Positions 1-11,432 of a stretch of 64,000 bases of DNA are shown piece by piece. Position 1 is the first letter of the stretch; the number at the start of each line of letters is the position of its first letter. Location: positions 15,642,001 through 15,706,000 of the forward strand of contig CM075655.1 in assembly GCA_037953625.1 (NCBI GenBank), read 5' to 3'. This stretch comes from Crotalaria pallida. Its lineage: Eukaryota > Streptophyta > Magnoliopsida > Fabales > Fabaceae. Position numbers and translations under genes: made by a program. Under the pieces are notes generated by a model, which worked only from the letters and a program-made list of their open reading frames with translations, did not search any database and was not told where the DNA came from.

Positions 1-607
1 CTTTGAGAATGAATGATTATGAAATGAATTCATATGAAAAGTGGAACTAAACTCATTTGCATTCGCACAAGGAGTTGTGGATGGTAAGATAGGATATCAG
101 GAAAGTCGTGTCCACTCTAGGGATTAGAATTTCCTAGAATTGGTGCATGAATGTTGCAGAGGTTAGGTTCGACGGTGACTCGTCAGTAACCATTGGGAAT
201 TATTATTGGTAAAATGGTCCTATGTGAGGGGGTTCTGCAGACCTTTCTCGAGATAGTTTTGCTTAACCATAATATATTCTATCGGCCTTTAGGAACATAT
301 CGTGACTGCGGAGGATGGCTTTTGGCAATGATCTCACCCTAGTTAAAGGGTACACACATAGAAGTTGTGTGATCTGTCATAAAAGACGTTTACTCCCTGT
401 TGCTTTCCTTGATATGCTGAATTCATTAGAATTGAATTCAGTCGACGAGAGAATTCATTAGAATTGAATTCAATCGACGAGAATGATACTGGATCCAGAC
501 TAGAAAGACGATATGAGCGTTCATGCATCATGCCACTTAATTCCAAGATAATTACGTAATAAATTGGGTGTGCCATGAAGTATGAATTTTACCTGATTAC
601 TTGATTA
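1..607 (+). repeat. Tekay family A LTR, copy A1, first part
   Basis: Matches the interior of the complete family A LTR at 50008-53315, beginning about 1.73 kb into it, so the upstream part lies outside the window. It corresponds to the last part of the predicted LTR intron. It is interrupted at 607/608 by a LINE and resumes at 3514. One copy of the LINE target duplication (TTGATTA) is at 601-607. Confidence 0.9.
419..482 (+). repeat. 32-bp unit repeated twice in family A LTR
   Basis: Two adjacent 32-bp units (419-450, 451-482) differ at one base. Each has two GAATTC sites 9 bp apart followed by a TCGA. The same doublet is at 45386-45449 and 52155-52218. It lies in the predicted LTR intron. 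Confidence 0.85.
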
Positions 608-2005
608 GAATAAAGCGGGAGTCCCATCAAGTCCAGGTGCCTTGGTTGGGTGCATTTGGAAAAGAGCAATTTTTATTTCTTCCGCTGTAAAAGGATCTTG
701 CAAGTGAGCCAGTCTGTCTTCACAAACACGCCTTTGAAGATGGGCCAAAACATTTTCTAGGCCCACTGAATTTGAGGACGTGAAAAGCTTCTTATAGTAG
801 GAGCCAATAACTTCTGCAATAGCCTCATCTTCCATAACCTCTTTCCCATCATCATCTTCAAGCTTGTTTATGGAATTCACTTTACATCTCTGGCTGGCCT
901 TCTTATGGAAAAAAGACGTATTTTTGTCCCCAGCTTGCAACCAATTCACACGAGAACGCTGATTCCAAAATAATTCCTCCTTGAGCAAAAGATCGTCCAG
1001 CTTCTGAACCAGCTCCTTCTCTTCTCTATCAGCTGCAGGACTTCGGTTGGATTGCTGAAGATTAAGCAGTTTCTCACGGGCCTCTTTTATTTGCTTGTGA
1101 AGGCTACCGAACCTGACCTTGCTCCAATCCTGTAAATTTTTCCCAACATTATCCAGCTTTGAGATCATGCTACCCCCAAAATACCAAGAGTGATGAACAA
1201 CTTCTCTGCATTCCTCCATCTCCTCTAGCCAGTACTGCTCAAACCTATATAACTTGGGTCTTTTATTTTTTTGAAAACCGCCACCACCTCTTTTACTAGT
1301 GTCAAGACTGATTGGGTTATGATCGGACCTGTATCTAGGCAGATTAGACACCAACGAGTCACCCCATAACTCAAACCAGTTCTTGTTAGCTAGAGCATAA
1401 TCAAGTCTTTCCTCTACCAAATCTGGAAGTTTCCTTTTATTACTCCAAGTGTAACGATATCCCACAAAACTTACCTCTTGGAGTTCACAATCAGTTAAGC
1501 ACCTATTTAACTCATCAACTTCCAGAAGATCAACTCCGTTCCCACCTTGCTTATCTTCCGGTCGAAGGACTTGGTTAAAATCACCCATTAGCAGCCATGC
1601 TCCTTCGGTGACACACTTTAGCTGTCTGATTAGTTGACGAGTCATTTGCTTCTGCGTGCTATTTGGGAAACCATAGATGCCAGTGAAACAAAACTGTACA
1701 TTCGTGGACAGAAACTTCAGTGACATGGACAGATGATTAGCAGAAAGGGAAATAAGATCAGCTTCCACATCATCCTTCCAAAGAAAAGCTATCCCACCAG
1801 ACCTCCTATTTCCCGTCCCTTCACAATCAACCACCATGCACCCAGTTAAGCTAGCTACGCCTTTGAAACATTGCAACTCAGCTGTCTTCCTCCTAGTTTC
1901 CATGAGAAAGACACCATCCGGGGATTCGGAAACTAACAGTTTCCGTAGAGCACGAACTGACCGGGCGTTCCCCAAACCCCGGCAGTTCCAACTTGTGATC
2001 CTCAT
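605..2005 (-). pseudogene. LINE ORF2, endonuclease domain plus start of RT
   Basis: Open for 466 codons from the ATG overlapping the ORF1 stop. Residues 1-230 are an apurinic-like endonuclease (EEP fold) that nicks target DNA. Visible motifs in order are SWNCRGLGN, FLMETRR (metal-binding Glu), LLMGDFNQVL, YTWSNKR, ERLDYALAN and the catalytic SDHNPI. Residues 350-430 are the linker with SRVNWLQAGDKNTSFFH. The last residues APGLDG are the first motif of the reverse transcriptase, and the frame ends four residues later in a TAA contributed by the target duplication. A full ORF2 is usually well over 1,000 residues, so the polymerase is missing. The endonuclease itself is intact in frame. Confidence 0.88.
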
Positions 2006-3506
2006 GGTTCCCGGCGGGGTTGAGAATCAACCTCCGCCGATATGTCACAAGCTATTCTTTTGCTGCTACTTCCCATTACCATCATATCATCAGTATAGTT
2101 CTTGACCCCTCCATCCCCTTGCTTCCTCTTTTGTTGATCAGATGGCTTAGTAATTGAAAGAGATTTTCCCACCCTTGCCTTCCTCTTCCACGTCTTCTTC
2201 TTATCTGAATTCTGACCCACAGTGAAAGACATGTGTGAAGGTGACAAAGGAAGTGAGGCCTTCACCATGACATCATCCTTCCTCACTACCTTTTGTACGA
2301 TAGGGCCCGCTGTTGGTGTACTATCAGATATTGCTTTGTCAGCCTTATTCTCTTCCACCTCTTTTGTTCCACCCTCCCCATGCACCACATTACACTTGCT
2401 AAGTGACTCCTAAACATCATCTATCATAACACCTGAGCATCCATTCTCCTCACTACTTCTTTGCATGGACTTGCTTTACGTAGAACATCATCTCTAGGGA
2501 CTTGTTTATTTATAGGGCCTGTTGATTCATCCGTAAAGATGATTTTCCTACCTGCACTCACCACTTCTTCTCCTTTGCTCCCCGACATGACCGTAGAACG
2601 TTTTGGTGAGGCCTTCAACCACGGACCAAAATTTAAATTCTCAAGATCCTCTTCTTCAGCCTCGTCATCTCTATTATCACAATCCTTCATAAGATGATCT
2701 AACATACCACATATATAGCAAAAATCCCCAAGCCTCTCATATTTAAAGAAGACCTTCAGTGGATCTCTCTTACTGCGTTTGATCATTGTTCCTCGCTTAA
2801 GGGGCTTCGTGATATTAAGAGAAACTCTGACCTGCAAGTAATTGCCATGCCGAGATTCATCTGAACCATCCCAATGAATGAAACCTCCTATCACATCACC
2901 GATTGTCTTGGCTACACCCTCCGTGCGCATATTCAATGGGAGGTCGTAAACTCTGGCCCAGATCATGATGTTATTAAGCGGGATCTCCTATGGGCTCACA
3001 TCAAAAGGAAGATCCCTTAGCACCACCATGTTCCTATCGAAATTCCATGGCCCCATTCTCAACACCATATCCTTATCCTTCTCATTGAAAAATCTAAAGG
3101 TGAAGAGATTCTTTACAACGTCACGTATTTCAACACCATGACGTACTTTCCAGGCTTGGATCATTGTTTTTTTGAAAGCCCTAGAATTCACTGATCCTTG
3201 CTTCAGCACCTTCCCTACCAACCATGCAGTCCCTTTATGATCTTCTGCCCCATCAATGTCTGCCTCTTCAATGGATACGATCGCCTACTCCTCATCCTTA
3301 AATTCCACTTCTCGCCACCTTGCCATGATAAAAGAGTAGAACAACAACTCACTAGGATGGCTGATAAAAACCAGATCTGGGTAAAACCTAGAGGAAACTA
3401 GGAGAAAAACCCTTATGGTAATACTCTACTTGGAAACCCTAGCAAAGTGACGCCAAAGGGAGTATAACATCAAACATATTTATTTGTTATTCCAAGTTAT
3501 AGGTTG
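608..3506 (-). mobile_element. L1-type LINE insertion, 3'-truncated
   Basis: A minus-strand non-LTR retrotransposon inserted in the family A1 LTR. The flanks carry a 7-bp direct repeat TTGATTA (601-607 and 3507-3513) that is present once in the uninterrupted LTR near 52335. In element order it has a leader (3506-3327), ORF1 with DUF4283-like and CCHC knuckle parts, then ORF2 with an AP-like endonuclease. It stops at the very start of the reverse transcriptase, so the RT core, C-terminal region, 3' UTR and poly-A tail are absent. LINEs normally lose the 5' end, so a missing 3' end with a target duplication is unusual. Assignment to plant L1 is firm; the mode of truncation is inferred. Confidence 0.88.
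2002..3326 (-). pseudogene. LINE ORF1 (DUF4283 / zinc-knuckle gag-like protein), broken
   Basis: RNA-binding ORF1 protein of a plant L1 element. I place the start at the ATG at 3326-3324 (residues MARWREVEF); a TAG follows after 13 codons and the frame then continues. The DUF4283-like N-terminal part ends near 2988 at another in-frame TAG. The next segment (2966-2424) has the domain's second half and a CCHC knuckle of the form C-x2-C-x4-H-x4-C (residues CYICGMLDHLMKDC). A frameshift near 2410 precedes the Lys/Ser-rich tail. The terminal TGA shares bases with the ORF2 start as ATGA, the arrangement expected for coupled reinitiation. With two stops and a frameshift it cannot make full-length protein. 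Confidence 0.8.
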
Positions 3507-3513
3507 TTGATTA

Positions 3514-4395
3514 CTTATGATTGTTATTTCTAGTTCTGATAGATTATTATTTTATTATGTGCTTCGGCTATGACTTACTCCCTGCCCTTTTGTTTATTAG
3601 GTCATGGCGAGGAATCTCTTTTGCATAGAGATGAGGCCACTACGGGGTGGCCAATGGCATTATGAGGACGATCGGGTAGTATTTGAGGGTGACGTCGAAG
3701 TGATATTTCGTCATCCAAATCCACTATCCCGAATGCGTCCTAAGAGGGTAAAGCTTCCTATGATCTATATTATGCACATTCCACCTGCTTTGGGAGATCG
3801 TCCAGGTTATCCTCCACCTCCAAATCATCATTTTAGACGATCTCTTCCTGTGAGTCCTTCTCCTCCTCGTGAGAGGATCATTAGAGAGGATCCTACCCGT
3901 CCTGGCCCTTCCACTCGATCGAGAGTGTTGACTCCGGAATACGTTCCTAGTGGGTCAACACCGCATTCGGAGGGCGGGGATGAGGAAGAGGATCCCGAAG
4001 AGGAGGAGGATCCAAAGGAAGAGGATCTAGAGGAAGAAGAAAACCCGGAGGCTGAGGATAATCCGGTTGAAAACTCCACCGGAAGCCAGTGGGCCACTGG
4101 TGACTGAGTGGAAAACGTCAAGGTGGACTTGTATAATATTAATTAGCAGGACGTTTACTCTCTTTACTATAGTTTATGGAGTTCGGAACCAAGGCTTTGG
4201 GTCATGTCTTTTGTCTGTGATATATATATATATAACTCGGAGTCTATCTTTCAATGTGATGAAGAGAGCTACGCTCTTGCCGATAAAACTCTGATGTAAC
4301 AAGAACTGGTTGTCAATGTAATAGAATGTAAATTATCTTCATCTCTATGTGGATTGTGAATGATGTGTTGATTTAGTAATGGCTTAGGTTTATTT
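3514..4395 (+). repeat. Tekay family A LTR, copy A1, second part
   Basis: Continuation of the A1 LTR after the LINE. It holds the acceptor-like AG at 3599-3600, the LTR ORF, a short TA repeat (about 4216-4232) and 3' flank. It stops at 4395, where the end of a minus-strand family X LTR abuts (TGTAAC at 4396). The intact LTR continues from here for about 100 bp more, so X was inserted into this LTR. Confidence 0.9.
3604..4107 (+). CDS. LTR-encoded protein of family A, intact copy
   Basis: The longest undamaged copy of a 167-residue ORF found inside family A LTRs. I do not recognise the family. Residues 1-61 form a conserved block: MARNLFCIE start, WHYEDDR, FEGDVEV, HPNPL, a basic stretch RMRPKRVKLP, and YIMHIPP. 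Residues 62-115 are rich in Pro, Arg and Ser; from about 120 the chain is strongly acidic (runs of Glu/Asp). The family B LTR ORF at 28283-28756 has the same order with 34 of the first 61 residues identical. The ATG lies 3 nt after an AG preceded by a pyrimidine-rich tract, so it may be the first codon after a spliced leader. A basic patch plus acidic tail would fit a nuclear regulator, but that is inference. Confidence 0.7.
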   Translation: MARNLFCIEMRPLRGGQWHYEDDRVVFEGDVEVIFRHPNPLSRMRPKRVKLPMIYIMHIPPALGDRPGYPPPPNHHFRRSLPVSPSPPRERIIREDPTRPGPSTRSRVLTPEYVPSGSTPHSEGGDEEEDPEEEEDPKEEDLEEEENPEAEDNPVENSTGSQWATGD

Positions 4396-4784
4396 TGTAA
4401 CAACTCGATTTTCGTAAGTCTAAAATATTTACGTTTAATTATCAAAGTTACAAAAATTGAGGCCAGATTTTTTTTTTGTAAAACATTGTGAATGTGGTTT
4501 GAAAACATTATTGAAAAGTCCTTGGTGTTCTCAACACCCTTTTAGAAAACCGAGTTGTTACTAAAACTGATCTTTACTCACTTAGGTTTCCAAAACATTT
4601 GTTAGGAAAACGTTTAGGTTTCATATGGAAATAGTTCTTTGCATTCCACCAAAAGAGTTCATTAGACATTTCTCATGAAGATGTAAAAAGTCGGGCATGC
4701 ATTAGAATAAGTTAAGTTACATCAAGGGATCATTACTCAGGTAATCCTTAACACACACACCTACTACAATCTAGAATACCCATG

Positions 4785-5183
4785 CTAATCCTGAGCCACC
4801 CTATTGAAGGCGATCGGGTGGAGGTCCCCCTTCTTCTTGGATCCCCTTTTTGCCTTCAAAGAAGATGTCGTTCCTATTGCTGTCCTTGTAGCGTTGTGGG
4901 ACTCTAACTTCTCTCCGTCTCTAGTGGTATAATTCCACTGCTTCTCGTATCGTGCATTCTCTTTGTAGTTCTTATACCCTCGCACAGTAACTTGCCTCAG
5001 GCGAGGCCCCAGATCAGCTCCACTCAGTTGATGTTCCGGGTCGGGTATCACAATCTGAGTATAGCCAGTCCATACCCAGCCGCTTGAGGTGCGTTCCCAA
5101 CCTTTTCCATACTTACTCCAAGTAGTGATGTCCATGCAGCACTCCATCTGCCCGTTGAAATACCAGCAACACCGATATGCCAA
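4785..5183 (-). CDS. Conserved ORF in family X LTR, no ATG (copy X-minus)
   Basis: An open frame of about 132 codons that I do not recognise. It is conserved with 62720-63118 in the X2 LTR. Roughly 31 of the first 54 residues are identical, including AYRCCWY, ITTW, GW-W-GYT and DPEH-L, with many third-position changes between the copies. The frame begins at a TTG. Upstream codons stay open for about 18 more without an ATG, until a TAA shared by both copies. The start is therefore unknown: non-AUG initiation, a spliced upstream exon, or an ATG lost in the family. The C-terminal half is diverged but Lys/Arg-rich in both copies (here KAKRGSKKK). It lies about 390 bp before the LTR end. Confidence 0.5.
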   Translation of the reverse strand: MAYRCCWYFNGQMECCMDITTWSKYGKGWERTSSGWVWTGYTQIVIPDPEHQLSGADLGPRLRQVTVRGYKNYKENARYEKQWNYTTRDGEKLESHNATRTAIGTTSSLKAKRGSKKKGDLHPIAFNRVAQD

Positions 5184-6114
5184 CGAACAGGAGAGAGTAA
5201 GCGTTCCGAATGACGGATCGTCGACGGTGTGGGATTACGCTAGGTCAAATAATAGGACCAAACAAACACACAATACAATACACAAGCACACAACAACCAA
5301 ACAGATTATTATTATCTTACATTACTAACCATATTGTTATACTTTCTCACTCTTCTTTACTTTCACATCTTATAACATTCTTTCCTTTCCTCATTTATTT
5401 CCATTTCATCACTGTACTCTCTTTCTCTTCCTTCTTATCATTTCATAACCTCTGGTGCTTGGGGAATGTTAAAATACCGTTAAAGCATTCATTTCAATCT
5501 CGACGATCACTCACGTCTACATCTCCTCGGTCATCCACCCAACCTAGTCGGAAGCAAACAGGAGTACAGGACCTTTACCACGCGGGCACGACAGCTGTCA
5601 CAACACATAAATGGTCCCAGACCAGGAGGATCTCGTCCTCAAATCAATTCAATAATATCAAGGCTCACTGTCCACGCAGTGGCAAAACACAATGCCCCGT
5701 TCCAGTCCCTCTCACTGTTCTCGATTTGCAATCTAGGGGCGACGGTATGTTTCTAGTGGGCCCGCAGAACTTGCCACGGCATTAGACCCAGTCCCCACCA
5801 CGTTAGTGCGCCACATGTGGAGTTCGTTCTGCCTAGAAACATACTCTAGACTTCTTGACGTTTCACCGCCATCGTCCTCCCCTAATGCAATCTCGTCCTA
5901 AGTATCCGCAGATACTCATCGTTTCTTCCTCTTCACTACTTCGCACTCTCATACCTCACCGCGCATGTCTTTTAAAGTCTTTTAATCTTTTTAATTATCC
6001 TAAGGTCGGCCCGTCCTTCGTACAACCCTTCAAAGAGTCCCGACCACTAACTTTTCACAATCTTTATCTCATCATTACTCACTTAGCGCAGAGCTGGGGT
6101 TAGATCACTGAACT

Positions 6115-6405
6115 CTCCATTGGTATCTCATTTCACAAAATACGTTTTCCATCTCTCTTAACAATCTCATTCCGCAATCTTTCTCAAACACCCGTTTCAC
6201 AACTCTCTCAGAATACCTTTTTATGAACTTCCACAAAACCTCATTTCAAAAGCATTTTTCAAAAGACTTTCTTTCCACAAACTCTTTTTCTAAAAATTTC
6301 TTTTCACCATTTTCCACAAAGTCTCTTTTAAAAAATCTTTTCAAAAAGCTCTTCTCAAAACCTTTTTCAAAAACCACTTTCCAAAAACCTTTTTCAAAAA
6401 TAATA
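6115..6405 (-). repeat. Degenerate short tandem repeats in X-minus LTR
   Basis: On the minus strand, imperfect units of roughly 30 bp resemble AGATTTTTGAGAAAGTTTG. They are colinear with 61050-61620 in X2. Open frames here are by-products of the repeat. Confidence 0.6.
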
Positions 6406-6840
6406 TCTTTGCTGGGCGCTAATGGAGGAGCAAGCTCAACTCAACACTAGTCCCAGACTAAAACCAAAACAAAGGAGCCCACCTCCACTCAATCTCATCT
6501 CATATCCAACCAACAACATCACTCTCCCCAGCTCTGGCTCGTTCTCAACACTATCATTTCATTCTTTCCCCAATCTCAACTTTTTTTTCTTTCTTTTCCA
6601 ACACATATCTTATTCTCACTCATTATTCTTTTCTCATTGTGTCTTATCATTATCATTTTCTCATACTTATAACTTTACTTTCAATTTCATTAATTTCACT
6701 TCCTTATTCAGGACGTAACAAACATCCATCAGCCATTCATTCATTACCACCAACATTAATAAGTATCATCAGATATAATTAAATAAATAAATAAAAGCAC
6801 AACATCACACAATAACATTGTGGTCTTCGTCACCTTCGTA

Positions 6841-7015
6841 TAAGTGGCCACACAATCAAACAATTGCCACTTATACTACTGACTCCAACCACTTCGTTCC
6901 GATCTTTGAGATGATACGGAACGCCCTAATAAATCACCTAACTACCACGGTGTCTTAGGAAAGCTTCTCTCTCACCTGAGGTCCAGCAATGAAGTGCGTA
7001 CCGTCTCTTCGAGTC
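6841..7015 (-). other. Conserved block with hairpin in X-minus LTR
   Basis: About 170 bp that stay much more similar to X2 (60471-60640) than the sequence around them. It contains perfect 8-bp inverted arms TAAGTGGC (6841-6848) and GCCACTTA (6866-6873) with a 17-nt loop. X2 keeps a 6-bp version. The function is unknown; a structured RNA or a packaging role are possibilities. Confidence 0.5.
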
Positions 7016-9565
7016 CTTCGTGTTGCCGGTTGCCAACTGCCCCAATCTCCTTTCTATGTCATTCCTCATATTAAATAAAACATTTTACATTATTAACTTA
7101 TACAAGAAAATCTTTTCTAGGTTTAATACTTGTCCTTTCTTAGTTGGGAAAACTTTGAAAATATAATCAAAATCAACTAACACTTGAAAACTTGGTTTTA
7201 AATCATATGAAAACATCTCTAGACCCAAAAGCACGTCCAAATAATTCTGGACAGCAAACATAGTTTTACAAAATTACTTTAATAAAATTCTGAAAATATA
7301 GTAAAAACATTATTTACTTTAAATAACTTTTTAACTTAAAATCATCACTTTGAAAACCCAAGTTTTTAATCATAAAACAACTTTGGACAGCCATGAACAT
7401 AATTTAAAAATCTTAAGTGAATCAAATCAATTTTCTTAAAACAATTTATTTCAAAACCGTTCATACACAACAACAATAGCAACACTTAATTTATTTGAAG
7501 CACTTAAATAATTTAATCATCAAAGCAATTATGCATCCATACATAGTTCATTTTCGTAAGACACGTATGCATACAAGCATTCATAAACCAAATTGAGTCA
7601 AGTTTCAAACCAAACACCTCAACATTTATTTCCATGCATATTTCATTCATGCAATTAAACTCCCTAAACCTATCTAAACTACTTAACCGAATAAAAACAA
7701 AGAAAATAAATCAAAAACCACAAATTAAACCACATGAAGTAACTCATTTTAATTTAGGTATTTAAGTTTCATTTTCTTTTAATCCTAACCGCATACACAT
7801 ACACACAATCACTCAATTACTTTAATTTGTTTATTTCATTCCTTAAAATATACTTATTCCTTTTAAGTCATTTTATTGAAAAAGGGATCCTAGGCTAGCT
7901 AACATATATAGACCGAATACAATTATGGCATGCACAAAGAACATGAATCAAAGCAGAATCATTTTTCAAAAACTTGTTTTTCTTATTTTCTTTATGAAAT
8001 CCGTGAGTTGCACAACAATTCGAGTAAACACAATTTTAATTTCTTAACACAATGAAATCAAGGATTATGTCAAAGTTTTTATCCTTCAAGAAGAACACAT
8101 GCATGTACCTATAAATCTCTAGGTGAGACAATTTTCATTATGCATTTAAGGAAAACATGATTTCCTACTCTCCCTAGTTTTGACCGATCAATGTCATGCA
8201 AAAAGGCCAAGTTTTATAATTTTATTTTCTATATACAAATGCCTAAACTCATGGATCATATCATGCAAGTCATAGGAGCATCATTTTTACTTTTCCTAAT
8301 ATCAACCGGATCATCATCACACACACACAAACCTTAATTCAAACTCTAGTATATTAAAAATTATTTTTAAAAGCTTGTTAGGCATATTTCTTGTGAAAAC
8401 CGTGACATGCATACAAGAAATCAAGATTTTATATTCAAATTAGACATACAAAATTCAAGCTTCATGTTTTCTCAAAATTTAACAATAGATCAAGACATGC
8501 AAAAGAGGAGCAAAATCATGAACTTAAACTCAATCTACAAACAAATCGTGAAGAACAAGTTAGAAATTAACACAATAAATCATAAAATTACTTAGATCAA
8601 ATTAAAACATCAAGATCTAAATTTTCTACTCATGGCCGAATCATTTTAATTCTTGATTTGGTGATTTATAAGTTTATTCATTCATAAAAATCCAAGATCA
8701 AGGCATAAAGAGAACATGCAAAGAAAAATAAGACTTATAAGGCCACAAAATCAACATGCATGAGGAGATCAAAACTTTTCAACACCAATATTCAAGATTA
8801 AAACATAAAAATAACATGCAAAACACTTAGATCTCAGGATCACTAAAAAATAATTACATGCATCACAAAATTAAACAAAGTCCATTAAGAGTCCTTTACA
8901 AGACAAAGTCATTCAACTAAAACTCTATCTACCTTAATTCCTAACTTTAAATCTTCAAATCTCCTCCCCTCTTCCCTTAATGGTTGGCCTCGATCTCTCT
9001 CTCTTCTAGGGTTGATGGGGTTTTCTCCTTGGTCTTTGAAAGAAGAAGATGGTTGAGAAAGGGATTAGGGAAGTTTGGGCTAAAGACTTTGGGATTTTTG
9101 CTCTTATTTCTCTCTTCTCCTCTCACGGTTTCCCTTTCTTTCTCTCTAAGTGTCTCAAGAGTGTGATGATACTCTTGGACTAAGTGTGTTGATGTTTGTG
9201 TGGGAAAGAAAATGGATGAAAGAAATGAAGTATGAACTAAAGGCAACACACACACACGGCTTTAAGGGCAAGGCAAGGGGTGAGTAGTTTCCTTTTTAGC
9301 CTTGGCTCATATTGGAAGCTCGAGGGCAATTCGGTCCAACCCATTTGTTGCATGGATGAGGTCTTGTCGTGGGAGACATGGAGGAAGGAAAGTCTTCCTA
9401 GGCTTCATGAGTCACTTACCCTACTTCTCCTCCTATTTTCTATTTAAATTTCTCTTCCTTAAGGCTTAAAGGGATTGCTCCCACTTGGTTCTTCTAGTCC
9501 TCACATGGCCGACCCACACATTCACTCACGCACATATAATTTTATTTCCATCACGCATAGCATAG

Positions 9566-10706
9566 TGATGAGCATTTTATTTCCCATTTTTCCTTGCATT
9601 ATTTTACTCCTATTATTGATACTTGTTGCCTATTTGACATTGTTTAGCTTGATTTAGTGATTTAGAGTTTATTGGACTATTATTCTGAATATTGTTTAAT
9701 TTGGGATTATTTAGCCTAATTAATTCTATTTTTATTTTCAGGTCATATTTGGCACAAGGGCTTTTTGGGCATTTTGGAGTGAAGATTTAATTTTGGGAAT
9801 GAAGATTTAATGTTGGAAGAGAAGATATATGATGAAGTGAAGATTGTAATCTATCTTTAGGATTAGTTGAGATTTAGTTATATCTTTTAAGATTTAGATT
9901 TTATCTATAAGATATTTTTAGATTTAATTTAGAGATAAGCTTTCCTTAGGATTTGGGCCCATGATTTAGGCCCGTTTTGTGATTTAAAAAGCCAAATTCG
10001 TGTAAATCCTGAGAGACCTTCCATTCACGTTTTTTTTTTACATTCTCTCTCATAGAGAAGGCTTAGTTTTTCTCTCCAAGCTTGTGGTGGCTGCTAGGGT
10101 TTCTCTCTCTTCCCTTTTCTACACGTTTTTGACTTATTTCATCATGGAAGGCTAAACTCTTAGGTTAAATCCCTTTGGTAATGTATCACATACTCTTGAG
10201 GTTTTATTCTTAATGCTATTTCGTTTTTATTCACTGTTTTCATGCTTATTGATATGTTATGGTTCGCTTAGTTCCATTATATAGAGATAATCCATGTGTA
10301 TGAATGCTTAATTTATGCAAACTCGTAAAAACTCCATGCTTTGGCTTTTAATGCTTAATTAGAGGTTTGGGTTTTGGGGTGAGAATTGAATTTTCGCTTA
10401 GTATTTAATTCTCACGAGTTGGACAGTGAAGAGGAAAGAAATTGATCTTTTGTGACCGATGATAGAGTTGTGAACGCGAGCCAAAGGGGTTTATCCGCTT
10501 TTCCTTATCTGTTTCTTCGTTTTGATTTAATTCTGTTTTGATTTCAATTATTCAATATTCAATACAAAAAACCCCCCCCCGTTTTCTATGCATACTATGT
10601 GTTCGACCTTTTGCTTGATAAGATATTCCTTGGGAGACGACCTAGGAGTCACTTCCTAGTACTATACTTAAACTGTTTTTATTTGTATCGGGTACGACCT
10701 CGATCA
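9566..10706 (+). repeat. Athila-1 5' LTR
   Basis: 1,141 bp, TGATGAGC...CGATCA. It is nearly identical to 18566-19705 and closely related to the Athila-2 LTRs. No ORF of note. Confidence 0.97.
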
Positions 10707-10710
10707 AATT

Positions 10711-10728
10711 TGGCGCCGTTGCTGGGAA
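10711..10728 (+). other. Athila-1 primer binding site
   Basis: TGGCGCCGTTGCTGGGAA begins 4 nt after the LTR. It matches the 3' end of tRNA-Asp as used by Athila, with a C-to-T and a G-to-A change relative to the Athila-2 site. The leader from here to 11432 is about 700 bp without an ORF. Confidence 0.85.
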
Positions 10729-11432
10729 ATATCGGTTCTTGCCAAAGGTCATTAGTAGTTATTTAGTGTCGTAGTTAGTATAGTTATTATAGTGTGTCGT
10801 GTCTGATTTAGGGTCTAGTAGTCAATTCTGATAACCGGTTGAAGTTGCACTGTTTGCTGTTTTGCTATTTTGTTGCAATTAGTGTATTTGATTGATTCTG
10901 TGGTTGCTAGTTCACATAGCTGTGGGTGGAATTTTTGCATGAAAATTTATATCCACACTACTTTTATCATATAAAAAGGTTTTGAGGCACCACGATCACT
11001 CAGATCATCACTGGTTGTGAGTTCCAGAAAAATTTTCCAAGTTTTAGCAGCACTTTCTTCAAATCGTCGCAACTTTTGACCCGTAACTCGGAATTTGACG
11101 AATTTTATATCAAATCGAAGGGAATTTTCTGAATAATCTGATTTTTCTGAATGTGTCAGAAAACTCCTTCGTCTGGATCCTGAAAAAGCCGTTTTACTAT
11201 TTCTTTTTTATTTTACAAGTTTTATTTTCTTAGTTTTTGGTCTCTGATTTAATTGTTTGACTTGGTTCCCTTTTGAATTTTGTCCTCAAACTTTTTGTGG
11301 TATGTTTTCATGATTTTAGGGTGCTGAAAAAAATAAAGAAAAAATTTTAAAAAAATAAAAAAATTTTGTTGCCTATTTTGGTCATGTATATTAGTGACAG
11401 TTTGCTATGCTTAATGGTGTTCTGTTCAGTAC

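Larger units (their letters stand above)
4396..9565 (-). repeat. X-minus 3' LTR, distal part
   Basis: Minus-strand sequence from the Athila-1 insertion to the LTR terminus, which reads ...GTTGTTACA on the minus strand. It is colinear with the plus-strand X2 LTR (57149-63491). It contains the conserved ORF at 4785-5183, a degenerate short-repeat tract at 6115-6405 and a conserved hairpin block at 6841-7015. From 7016 to 9565 it is AT-rich with no convincing coding sequence. One copy of the Athila-1 target duplication (CATAG) is at 9561-9565. Confidence 0.85.

Noticed and set aside
419..482. CRISPR-like or satellite repeat
   Set aside because: Only two adjacent units, no spacers, and in a plant LTR.
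605..2005. Host exonuclease/endonuclease gene
   Set aside because: The linker, RT motif, upstream ORF1 with ATGA overlap and the target duplication show that it is a LINE.
6223..6450. ORF rich in Phe, Lys and Ser
   Set aside because: It is a reading of degenerate tandem repeats; the codon pattern follows the repeat unit.
8977..9255. Overlapping ORFs on both strands
   Set aside because: They lie in AT- and CT-rich family X LTR DNA, have skewed composition, and show no conservation with the X2 counterpart.
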